64,000 bases of DNA, taken from the NCBI GenBank assembly GCA_014706295.1, contig JACSVZ010000002.1:133737200-133801199 (forward strand), read 5' to 3'. The notes beneath the pieces are model-generated. The model worked only from the letters and a program-made list of their open reading frames with translations. It did not search any database and was not told the DNA's origin. The stretch is from Lycocorax pyrrhopterus obiensis (lineage: Eukaryota > Chordata > Aves > Passeriformes > Paradisaeidae). Positions within the stretch are counted from its first letter, which is position 1, and each line of letters begins with the position of its first letter. This document shows, piece by piece, positions 48,916 through 60,695 of the stretch. Made by a program: the position numbers and the translations under genes.

Positions 48916-51900
48916 TATTTGGTAAAAGGGTTTTAGACTTCAGCTAAAGAGATCCTGTCTAATATTTATGGAATAATAGGACTAACATTTGTGGGTTTAG
49001 GACACCTTCCATGGAACGATGGCAATGCAACGTGCAGACCTAACTTTACAAGGCTTCCCATCAGTCCAGTGGTGTAGCCAAATTTTACCTAGTGGGCTAT
49101 ATTTCTCCTACTCAAGCTGGATGTGCAGTGCCTCAAGAGGTGAGTGCTGAAACTCAAGGAAAAAAGAGTGGCATTCATGGAGTCATAACAGGATTTTCTA
49201 AGTGGCTGATGTAATGTCTTATTTTACTTTTTAGAGATGCCATAGCAGACATAGTATGTGGGGAATGTATAATGAGCCATTAGAAAAATTGAAGCCTGTA
49301 AATATCTGGAGGGCACTGGTCATGTTTATCGGCTGTCATTGGGGAAACAGGGGACAGCTGCTATAATAGAAAGTGAAATGACACAATCTTTCAGTCAATA
49401 TATTCTACACTTAGGATGGGTATGCAAAATCTGGAACAGACAAAAATGGCAACTTCCTCCCCTAATCCTTAGCAATCTCAGCTACAGTGCTCTGTCACAA
49501 ACAGAGTGCTTATGCATTTGGTGAATACAACAGACATGATGCCATAATGTACTACACATGCTAAAAGGGCAAGTGATGGCTGTAGTTTATTTTTCATGGG
49601 TATAAATGTTCAATTACACTCTGCCAAGTATAAATATCTTGGCAAAGATTGGACAAAAATAATCTAAGAATGGCATTACCAGACAAGGGTGTAAATCCAT
49701 ATACTCAGAAATGTGCATTGTTCTATCAGATGGAAATGTCAGGACAGCTGGCATTTAGAGAATTATGAACTTCCCAGCCATTCCCAGTTTCTCTTTTGCC
49801 TGTGTGCAGGTCCATGGCATCAGCTGGTGACAAGAGCAGAATTAGTCCTGATATATCTGAAAACAAGGAAATGGAAATTCAGGGGAATTTTGCAATATCA
49901 CATAATAGTATAAATTGCCTTTTTAGGCATATCTTACTGTTCATATTTATGTAGATAATTAAGACATACTTTTTTTTTCAAATGTATTTTTTTGACAGAA
50001 AATGTTCATCAAGATTTGACTATAGTGGTTCCAAACCCTGAAGAATGCATCAGGATTAGTATAGCTCCCACTGAAAGTAATAAGATTGAATGTTCAAGTA
50101 GCCACTAGAGGAAGACAATATCATAAGTAATTGGAAAATTCTGCTAGTCACAAGAAATAATACCCTAAAGAAGCAACAAAAACAAAGTTCAAGATGGGCA
50201 AAAGGACAAAGTTCATTTCCACACAGAGTTTTATAAGTACAATTGTTTTATGCAGAAAGCATTTAATGACTATCTGTTTAGCTATTTTAACAGACAAATG
50301 TACAGAACCTAAGGCCAATTTTTTTTTTTTTATAAAAGTACAAAGAAAAACCTACTTATTCCTTTCTCACCATTCATTTCTCTCCACTAGTCTGGAGGAA
50401 ACAAGACAAAACTTCTTCATTTTACATCACATTATCAGAGAAATTGTAAGCAAAAAAGTCTGATTCTTCATCCAGAGGAGTGAAAGCATGCAGAACCATT
50501 CCATAGCAGAGAAAGAGCAGATGAAAACTGTGTCTCTTTACTTAGTGGAGAGGAACAGTAGCTCATATTCTCTCATAAGCTTCTTCTTTCCTATCATGAA
50601 GCAAGAAGTTTTCTTCCCATTTAGTTTCTGTTCTCAAAGAGTGGAGTATTTGTGAAAATGTACCTCAACACTTTATTAGAGTATTTTTTTTATTTTTTGC
50701 CTTCACATTTTTGCCCTTCCAAAAAAATGATGCTGGAGACAAGGGGAGATTGAACAGCTGAATTGTCAGATCAAGCACTGATTGTTCTCAGGCCCTACTT
50801 AGCTCACGTTGCACTGGTCGACTGCACTTCTCAGAAGGGTGTCAGAAACCAGGAAGCCGTGTAGGATCAAGGTCAGCTCTATTTGGGAAACTCAGTAAGT
50901 CTAATGGATCTGGGTATTTTTGGCTGGATCCTAGTTGACTAGGATAACATCCATGAGGTAAGAAACATAGCAATTAACACATTAGTTCCTTAGAAAATAA
51001 ACACAACTCATATTACACGGGAACTACACTGATTATTACTCTTTGTTTTCCTATTTGTCTTCTTTCAACTGCTTATCAATAAAATGGACATTGATTTTTG
51101 AAATTCTGGTCTCTAAAACCAAACAATATTAAAAAAATATCCAAAGTAAAATGCTAGTTTCTTATTTCTCTTGAAGCAATAAAATAGTGTATTAAAATGT
51201 TGACTAAAGCAAAACACAATTCAAATGCAGAAGATACCAATTATATATGCGGAGAGAATGAAGCTGTGACTGGCATTAGAATGACAGTGCCAGTATCTTC
51301 TCCATAAAACAAGGAAGATGGGTGATGTGTACTGTTTGCTCAGTTTACATAGTCACCTAAGTATTAATGTCTTCATTTGGTATTAGTTATCTGTTAGGCA
51401 GTGGACTGGAGGGCTGGGTTTGTTACTTCCCATACACACTTCCTCAATGTTATCAGCAACCCCTTAATTTATCCTAAGCAATGGATTCACTTGTGTGCAA
51501 GGAACAGGATACAAAGGTTGTCAGATCATTCAGTGATTGTGGATTTTTTTTTTACCATAAAGGACATTCTATTTACACTGCATTGTGGAAATATAACAAA
51601 TACTGTTCTTAAGAGATTAATGATAAGCTGAATATGCTGCAAATATTTGTGATTAGGAAACTAACATCGACTAAGAAAAGAAAAATTGGAACGTAAATAA
51701 CATTAACAAGTAATTCTGATGTAAAATTGGGGGTCTTGTTTGGGATTAAATGACTAGAAGGAGAAAAATCACCCCATAAACATATCTGGACACATAGAAA
51801 CATGTTTATATTATCGAAACACTACTGGCAGAGCAACATGCTGGAAATATCAGTAAACAGTTCTGGAAAGGAATAGTTAAATTTAGGTCCTAAAAAAAAT

Positions 51901-53172
51901 ATTATGTTCATATCTTATCCTTGAACCAGTTGACCAGGCAGAAAAATTGTAATCCCTTCTCCAGTGGACTCAAAATATAATTACAGGTGCATAATCAAAG
52001 ATAATCAGCCGCAAAACAGACTTCTATAGGGAGCTGCTCAGAGAGTTGTAGATTCTTAAACAACAACCAAAAAAAAATTCAGTGCAGCTGTGATGAAACT
52101 ATTACCTCTTATCTAACTATTATCTATTACCTCTTAGGACTATATTTAAAAACCACATTTCTAAAAGACGTCATATGTTCAAGTCTATTTGGTTTGAATA
52201 GTTAATTTTATTTGAAAATACAACCTATTAAACTGTAATGGGTTTTGTGTATTCCATACCTTGTTGGGTTGTGGTAATGGCCACATTACATTCTGCCTGG
52301 CGTAAATGCTTCAGAGCTAACACCTTCTTCAGAAAACTAACTTGAATTGTTTTTTTTTTTATCTACTGCAAACACAGGAGGGGTTACTAATACTTTTAAG
52401 TGTTGGATGTATGTCACTGTACAATTTGACTTTCACTTCTGAAAGGAGGCATTAGCTGAAACATCTTGTCACTTACAAGTCCCCTCTGTTTGTTATGGAA
52501 ATCCCTGAAAGAGAATAGAACCCACAATGCTGTTATTTGCAGCATTGCTTTTGAGAGCAGAGTAGCATCTTAAAGGATCTGCTTCCCAGCAAGTCAAAGG
52601 ATGGAGCTGTCATTCTTGTTTTCCCATTCAAATACATCTCTGTTTGGAATTGTCAACTAATGATGAAATAATTTTACTGTGAAGTCAACCCACTGACACT
52701 GCCAAAATCACTTTTCATAGTATTTTGTAGGAAATCTACTGAATGCAAACCCAGAAAAGATGTTTCTGTGAGGGTGTCAGGAATGCCTGGCACAATCTGC
52801 AGGTACTATTCAGTCTTATAGTTGCAAGGGGAAAGGCAGCAAGGAGGGCAGGGAAACCCTTTTCTTGGAGGTTTATGTGTCTTGGAGCTCTTGTGTCAGT
52901 GTCAGAATTTCTGCTGATACTGGAAATAGCCAAGTAACAAGCAACAAGTGGACATTATGCATCTCACGTAGGAGAATACAGGATGTTTGTTTCAGGGACA
53001 AAGCTTCTAATAAAATTCTATCTAGATTTCAGGAATTGAAATTTCAGCCCTGAAATTCCAGAGCTGGACTGGGCCCTAACAGAGAGAAAGGAAGAAGAAG
53101 AAAGTTTCAGCCTTCTGAGTACAGGTAGGCAAAAATTGTTAAATGGTTCATTTGCAGTAAAAACAATGGTCC
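48916..53172. other. Unique AT-rich DNA
   Basis: No gene or recognised repeat. T-rich runs occur near 49,970-49,978 and 50,320-50,331. Frames up to 89 codons (50,194-50,463) are unrecognised. Confidence 0.6.
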
Positions 53173-53547
53173 TATTGTTCCCCTTGGAGAAGAGGCTCTG
53201 TGGAGACCTTAGAGCACCTTCCAGTTCCTACAGGGGGCCTCAGGAGAGCTGGAGAGGGCCTTTTTCCAAGGTTCTGTAGTCACAGGACAAGAGGTAATGG
53301 CTTTAAACTGAATGAGGGTAGGTTAAATCGGATATCAAGAAGAAATTCTTTACTGTGAGTGTGCTGAGGGACAGGAACAGGTTGCCCAGAGCAGGTGTGG
53401 ATGCCTCACCCCTGGAAGTGTTCAAAACCAGGTTGGATGGGGCTCTGAACAACCTGGTCCAGTGGAAGGTGTCCCTGCCCGTGGCACGGGGGGTGGAACT
53501 AGATGAGCTTTGAAGTTCTTTCCAACCCAAACTATTCTATGATTCCA
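53173..53547 (+). mobile_element. CR1 LINE 3' end, sense orientation
   Basis: A 5'-truncated CR1 tail that begins in the codons for the Phe-Ser-Leu-Glu-Lys region near the ORF2 end (CTTGGAGAAGAGGCTCTG). It continues through GGTTGGATGGGGCTCTGA and GTGTCCCTGCCCGTGGCA and ends CTATTCTATGATTCCA. The frame is interrupted. It differs from the other copies in detail, so it is an independent insertion. Confidence 0.95.
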
Positions 53548-56500
53548 TCCCAGTGTGCAACTGGGAAATCATAAAGCATGTTGGGCATATAGAATAATTT
53601 CCACAGCTACAAATAAGATGAAGTGTGAAAATACGGATTTCAGGATTTGAGGGTGTAGGTTCCAGGGTAGAAGACAAGCCTTAATGCTGATCCTGAAGCT
53701 TAATAACACCATTAAATATTGAATAATAATACAAATCTCACCGGATTTTGCTTTGCGGAATATCGGTAATCAACGATAGAATAAGACTGCAGTTTTCAAG
53801 AATGAATCCTGTACCACTTCTCATGCCAGTATCTCAGTTCTAGGCAAAACTTTTCAATGGGGGAAAAAAATTCAAAATTGAAACAGACAGCTCATGACAA
53901 CAAAATCTAGAACTGCTTCGTGCAGACTTGTGCTCATTACCCTTTCCTGAAATGTTTATACTGACTTAAACAGTGGTTAATCAAGCCTTGAAGTGACCTG
54001 GGGAAGTAAGCTGACACACATAAATATTGGTTGTTCTGTCTTCAAGCAAATCTTTCACTGTTTTTACTGTATGTTAACCATGAAAGGCTATATGGAACTA
54101 TGACTCATTGGTAAATTACGTCAATCTGAAATGGTAATAATAGTACTTCAGTGATAATGATAGCAAAACTAAAGTAAATAAAAGAAAGGATTGCCTCAAA
54201 CTTCAGAAAAGTTATTAAAGCTATTAAATTCTTAAATCAAAACCAGAAATAAATTGACCACTGTGGCTTTATTTATTTTTTCCTATATGGCAAAATACAG
54301 ATCTTTGGAAGAAGATTATGATCTTCTCTTCATTGCTTTCCTGTTCATTTTGTTAAGGTAACTATTTTGTATTTGGCTATTTTTCTTCCTCGGCCAGTAT
54401 TTGTTATATTGCCATATAATCAGCTGTAGATGAGCAATTTTCATTAATGAAAACTGTGATGAACTCAGTGCATTGAAATTAACTATCTGGGAAAAAATAC
54501 TGATACTCCCAAGCCAGTGATTTCTGTGCCTGTGATCTCCACTAAATGACCAGATATTACTTAAAAGAACTAAAAAGATCAGACATAGCAGTTCTGTGAA
54601 CTCATGACAGATCTGTGTTAAGACTTGTGGCTGGCTCAAGGGCATTCTTACTAATTAGTCTGATGAGGATTTTAGTATTCGTAGTGCTTTTATTGAAGAT
54701 GAGAGGCATTAATCATCGAGCCAGATGACCTGTTTTTGTTGAAGAGCTACAAATGACTAATGTGCATTTCCAACCAAAACAGACAAAGAAAGATGACAAA
54801 ATAACTACCTAAAGACAGAAGAGCAAAATTAAATCTGGATGTGAAGCAGGCCAGACATACTTAAATACTACCAGCCCGAATTTTTAAAGTGACTTTGAAG
54901 CATTAGTTGACTCGAGGTCCAAGTGCATGATAAATGAACATGAAAGAACTGGAGGTGATATCTTGATCTCTTTTAAATCAGTGTTTCAATCCAAATGTGT
55001 TTCCAGATCCTAAATGGTGATCACTAGTTATTAATAGTGCTGTTATTCTTTCCTCTAAAGATTGCAAATATTTGCAATTACTGTGAAGCAAAGATATTAT
55101 TTTACTAGTGTGAAGCTTTCCACATTGGTTTTATGTCATTTATTTGAACTGAAGACAATAGTGCTGGGAGAAACTGTGGAAGGTTATTCAATCCATCTTT
55201 GGACTCCACTTACACCTTGTCTGTGGTAGTCGCCAGATCTACCCAACTCATTGCTGATGTTACCATTTTATACTGTTTACATGAACTAAAAAACTGAAAA
55301 AAAATCTTCCAATATTTTAATTTCAGAACTGTCAGTATTTCTACTCCTATCTCTTTACATGATAAGTTGCACTTAACTGTATCTTTAACTAAAATCTGTA
55401 ATAAGGGACGCTGTGTAGGCAAATATGCTTATATACTCTATTCCGGCTACAGGAAAGAGAGGATTTCCAGATCAAGGCAGTCAAGATCCTGCAAGGATGA
55501 AGAGTGGAATAATTAAAGATACATATCTCATAAATACTTAAAAATATTTCTTTTGGAAATTACGGGGAGGGAGCTTGGTGGTTGGTTGCAACAAGTAGGG
55601 AAACTAACTGCACAGAACAGCATAATGATAGAAAAAATATCCATGCCTCTAGTGATTTGGATTTTTCACATCATACATCATTTAAAACATGTTGAGGTGA
55701 GGCTATTAAATCAGAACATACACTTAAAACAGGACTGAAAAGCAGTGAGTCAGTGCACTTAGAAGTTTTGTGAATTCCTGCAGTGTTCCTGCCTTGGCTT
55801 GCCGAGTATGATTCAGTTGTCCAGGAATAAGTGTGTACTACCATTTGAAATGCCACAGGTATCTTTCCTGTCTGCCTTTTATGTCTTCTGAAGGGTAGTG
55901 GTCTGCTGTACCAGCTCCAGTGTAATTTCTGCCAGCCCCACGTAGGTGTCTTTAGAAGCCTGCAGGATCTCAAAAGGCTGCAGACTGAATCCCACCAGCT
56001 GTGTTCAGTAGTAGCTGTAAACCACAACTCATGCTACAATAGTGACAAAATGTCCAGAGACTGGCATTGGGAGTGGAGAGAGAGCACTCAAGCCCTTTTG
56101 CAGGGTAGGAGATATGGAGACGTCTCACATTTCCTTGCATCTTGTCAAAGTTTGGTGTTTCTGGCAGCTGGGGAGCCTTCTCTTATTAGTGTGTTATGAG
56201 CAGTCCCCAACATTAATGAGTCAGTGAATTTTTCAGTGACAAAAATACCACAAATTCAGGCCTGAGTTTGCCAATGCATATGGTACTGCCTAGAAAGAGA
56301 GGCTAATCAAAGCTGAAGCTTTATGGACTCTTTGATCTTGAATGTGAAAAGAAAGGGGAAAGTCAACATTCCTATGAAATCTTTGAATACCAAAGGTAGC
56401 CAACCCCTCTGCAGATTTGAAAGGTATCTTTCTATTGTTTCTATTGTTTTTCCAGAGGTCTCCTTCAACAAATGTTTTGTTTCACTGGAGATGGCTGAGT

Positions 56501-58952
56501 AAGGCCTTTGATCCTAAAATATCATAAATAATGTACCCTTTTCAAGTGCTATGCCTTATTCAATGAAAAAAAAAGAAAAGAGAAAAATAAACACACCCAG
56601 GACAGACATAGTTATTGGGTGCAGATTCACTGTTTACTGACTGTCTTTAATATAAAAATTCCCCTAAGGATTATGGCCAAAGTTGAAAATATTTGTCATT
56701 ACTGCAGAGGTAATAGAACCAAAGTAACACTACCAAACAAAGTAATCCTAATGTGTGCTGAGCCTTCATCTAGTGAAGTGGCTCACACAAGGAAACTTTT
56801 TCAAAGCTTAAGCAAACATGTGCTCAGATCTATGTGATTCAGATCATGGACCTGAAATCACACCCTGGGTAAGTCCAGCGAACAAAATATTTAGGACACT
56901 AAACTAAGTAACAGTCTCAGGTAAGCAGGTTTTCCTCTTATGTTTATTTATTGCAACCCACCACCAATATTTGCACACCCTAACTGATGTCTTAACTAAT
57001 AAGATACAACCTCTCACTTTCTCCCCTTTACCTCCATCCCCTGTCCTGCCCCTGGTGCAATAAGTAATTTTCTATACAAAATAGTGCAGGCTGAATAGGT
57101 AAAAGAGAAGATGGTCCTCCCTAGCTCAGCCTATGCTCTTGGGATATGGGGAACAAAGGTTCAAATGCTGTTTCTGAAAGTGAAATAATTGTAGCTAAAC
57201 TTATCACTAGGAGAATATCTGGGATTGAGCGTTAATCAAATTTAAAATAGCTAAGTGAGAGAATGTCTAGCTTGAGGAAGTTTCAACTCAAGTTTCCACT
57301 TAAGTCGTGACTCTGAGGTGCTTGTTAGGTAGCAGTGGAGTAGCATTTTGACAGCCTGTATGTAAGTTAACATACAAATGAAAAAAAATTGATCAAATGC
57401 TGCAGTACAAGACATCTGAGTTATGTGAGGAATGGGTAAGAACAGAAGATTCAGAACAAGCCAAAAGAAGAGATGTTAAGAGTTCTGAACAAATTATATA
57501 ATTAAGTATATGTGTAAAGTGAAGACATGCTTATTGACTTGCAAAGATCATTAGTGTATATAGAATGTATTAGTTAGATTATCTCCAGAAAATACAAAAA
57601 ATGTGGATTTTTAGGAGGGGCTGATCAATGAAAAGTAACTCTGTTTTTGAAGCAAGCTGTTTCAAAAGATTGTGTCATCCCGGGCCTATAGTTCATAATG
57701 ATAGACAGCGAATGCACAACTCAAAAGGAGATATCATAAACAATATGTCAAGTCTAAATGGAGCTTTATGCATGCTCAGAAATACCTTGAGTGCTAGAAC
57801 ATTTTGAGTAAGCTCAGCTGCTAGAGCAATACCGCTCCAAACAGGGCTGTGCCAGCCCATTGCACACCATAGCAACATGTAGGGTAAGTTATACAAATGC
57901 AAGAGGAATGCAGAAAGACAGCTGAAAACTCCTAATTCATAAGGCAAGCATAATTTAAGAAACAAGGGGTTTTTTGGGATGTAGAATGATCCCTACAGAG
58001 GAGAGACCATTTCCCTGTTGGCATGCTCCAAGCTCTGTTTGCAAACAGATAATAACTGTAGAGTACTTTCAGTTCAGTGCTGAAGACTTGAAGACTGCCA
58101 TTTCAGAAGGCTTTTGGGAATAACCTTTTCTCACTTTGATCCCTCTGAATCCCTTCTATCCTTTTCTATTTGATCTGCCTTAGGCCTATTTTTTAAAAAA
58201 AATAAGTGCTTAGGAACACATGAAGAGATGAATCAGTTACAAGTAAAACTTTCACTCAATACTCAGTAGGTAGCTATGGTGGTTTCATAATGCTTGTCAG
58301 TGGAGGTGATCTAAATCAGCCTATACAAATCTAAAATGGAGAAGACATTTCTTTCTGGACAGTGAGCTGTCTGATAATGAAAGAAGGGCAAAGAAATAGA
58401 GATTTATGGGTCAACAAGAAATCCATCCTCAGCAAAAACTGTCAGCCAATTTTATGTCTTGAGTAATTTCAGTGATGACACATCAACATTATCATTAGCA
58501 CAATTGTTAGCACAAGACATCAACACCATGCTGTACCTAATTGCTGTTTGAATATGGGTTTGGTCCCATGGAGGCCAATGGTAAGCTTTCACTTACTTTC
58601 ACATGAGCTCATTCAGGTTGTTAAAGAGCCATGAGTAAGCTGTTTGAATTGGATTTATCTAACTTTAGAAATCTAAAAGTTAAGCATCGTATCTAAGTTG
58701 CACATCTATGTTTCCAATGCAATGACTGGATGCATCTCCAGAGTGTGCTTCATTTCATTCTGAATTTATGTCTAAGAGAGTTGAGAGAAATCACCCACCC
58801 TCTTTCCCCTCACTATAGTGAAGCCTTGATCACTGCCTTGATTTGCTGCCTAAGTTTTAGATTACTAAAGGTGAATGATTTCTGTGGAGTACAAATCCAA
58901 CTGCAACAGCATCACAGCCATGCCATTGTAACATTAGTTTCTTCACACAGCA
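53548..58952. other. Unique AT-rich DNA
   Basis: No gene is recognisable. Minus-strand frames of 109 codons (54,316-54,645) and 118 codons (55,671-56,027) and one of 90 codons (57,693-57,965) have no recognisable domain. No transposon signature is visible to me. Confidence 0.6.
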
Positions 58953-59536
58953 TGTGCTGGTTTTGGCTGGCATAATGTCAATTTTCTTCATAGAATCTGG
59001 TACGGTGCTGTGTTTTGGATTTGTGCAGGAAACAGTGTTGATAATTCAGGGATGTTTTCATCATTGCTGAACAGTGCTTGCACAGGGTCAACACTTCTTT
59101 TTCTCACCCTACTACATCAGCAAGGTGTTTGGGGGTGGACAAGAATTTGTGAGGGAATACAGCTGGGACAGTTGACCCCATCTGACCAAAGGGATATCCC
59201 AGACCATATAGCATCATGCTCAGCATATAAACTGGGAAAGAAGAAGGAAGGGAGGATGTTCAAAGTAAGGTTGTTTGTCTTCCCAAGAAACCGTTATCTG
59301 TGATGGAGCCCTGCTTTTCTCGGGATGGTTGAACACATGCCAGCCCATGGGAAGCAGTGAATGCACACATTGTTTTGCTTTGCTTATATGCACAGCTTTT
59401 GCTTTCCTTATTAAATTTTATCTCAACCCATGAGTTTTCTCACCTTTACCCTTTCAATTCTCTCCCCTACCCCACAAGGGGGGAGTCAGTAAGCAGCTGT
59501 GTGGGGCTGAGTTGCCTGGTGGGGTAAACCACTACA
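58953..59536 (+). mobile_element. Solo LTR, same type as the one at 31.9 kb
   Basis: It starts TGTGCTGGTTTTGGCTGG exactly as the 31.9-kb LTR does and ends GGGGTAAACCACTACA. Shared blocks in the same order include GGAAACAGTGTTGATAAT, CTGACCAAAGGGATATCCCA, CATATAAACTGGG, TGGAGCCCTGCTTTTCT and TTATCTCAACCCATGAGTTT. The TATA-like box is at 59,225-59,231 and an ATTAAA signal at 59,410-59,415. It is about 65 bases longer than the other copy and clearly diverged from it. Flanks CAGCA and CAGTG are at best a poor 5-bp duplication. No internal genes are present. Confidence 0.87.
59410..59415 (+). terminator. ATTAAA polyadenylation signal in the 59-kb LTR
   Basis: ATTAAA is the commonest variant signal. 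It lies about 180 bases after the TATA-like box, as expected for an LTR R region. Confidence 0.5.
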
Positions 59537-60539
59537 CAGTGGAAGATATAGACAAGCAATTTCAATATTCTCTTTGGCTTACTCAAGTTAAAAGAGACTA
59601 GCAGAGATGATTTGATGTGGCAGAGAGAAAAAGTCTGTATCAGAAAAGCAACCAACACTAAGACAAATTGTATTATGTTTTTTTTGGTTACTAAGATGAA
59701 GATCTTCAGCTCATCTGTTGACTGGCTGCTAGTGGTAACAATTACATTAACAATATTTCTGATGATATGCAGTGTAGAGTTATGCCAGTACCATTACACT
59801 TGGTAAAGCTCTATAAAACAAAGAGAAGGTTGGTAATAGGTCAAGTTGGTAACTTTACATCAATATTATGTCTCTAATTAACCAGTGAATGACTTCCTAG
59901 CTCTGCAAATGGAGTCAACACTAAACAGATCTCTCCATCTCCCACATTTTATTTTATTACCAGACAGAGCTAGCATAACATATTTCCCTGCAACTCTACA
60001 GTTGTGATAAAGGCCAAAGTAAAAGAGAAGAGCCTAAAGAGGGATATTAGAGATTTGCTTGGAATAGAAGAATTGATCAATTTGTCTGTCAGACACATGC
60101 CAAAGTAAAGGACTGTGATCAAGAGGTGATATATGAGGGACTTCTGTCATAGATTTATAGATTCAAATACAAATCTTTGAAATACAATTATAAATGCTTT
60201 ATATATCCCTGGGGCAAATCTTTCCTTAGCTCTGAAACTTATATCAATTAAAGCACATGGAGGAGATGAAGAGGGAGTCGGAAAGGGAGTGGTTCATCAC
60301 GGAGGTGTGAGTTGGTGGGAATCTAATGACAGGGTTATCACACTGTGCTTTGCTTTCTCCATCAAACCCTAAGAGGACAAAGCCAAGCACAAAGTTTAAG
60401 CACAGACAACGGAGTTTCTGCATGGGTAGGAGCATCAAAAGCAGGTGGAGCTCTTTGTAAATGTGTGTTGTAGCTGGTTAAGCAGCTAACTAAAATTTTA
60501 GTCTGTATCCAGATAGCTGGGTCTGTTATTTCCATTGTG
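59537..60539. other. Unique AT-rich DNA
   Basis: No feature is recognisable beyond short chance ORFs. Confidence 0.6.
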
Positions 60540-60695
60540 AATGTCCCATCCCAGAAAGTTTTTCAAGGTCAGGCTGGATGGGTCTTTATGCAACCTAGTC
60601 TAGTGGAAGGTGTCCTTGCCCATGGCAGCGGGGTTGTGAATAGATGATCTTTAATGGTCCCTTCCAGCCCAAACCATTCTGTGATTCCATGATTA
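60540..60695 (+). mobile_element. CR1 LINE 3' terminal fragment
   Basis: About 155 bases of CR1 3' end: CCCATCCCAGAAAGTTTTTC, GGCTGGATGGGTCTTTATGC, GGAAGGTGTCCTTGCCCATG and CCAGCCCAAACCATTCTGTG, then ATTCCATGATTA. It is an extremely 5'-truncated copy. Confidence 0.93.

Noticed and set aside
55671..56027. 118-codon minus-strand ORF
   Set aside because: Chance-length frame; no domain and no partner exons visible.
57140..57200. tRNA-like or SINE-like GGTTCAAAT word (B-box resemblance)
   Set aside because: No matching A box, acceptor stem or cloverleaf around it, and no extended SINE similarity.
59010..59303. 97-codon plus-strand ORF
   Set aside because: Lies wholly inside the LTR at 58,953-59,536 and has no similarity to retroviral proteins.
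31868..59536. The two like LTRs as ends of one provirus
   Set aside because: They are 27 kb apart, strongly diverged from each other, and the interval contains other LTRs, a CR1 tail and no gag/pol/env.
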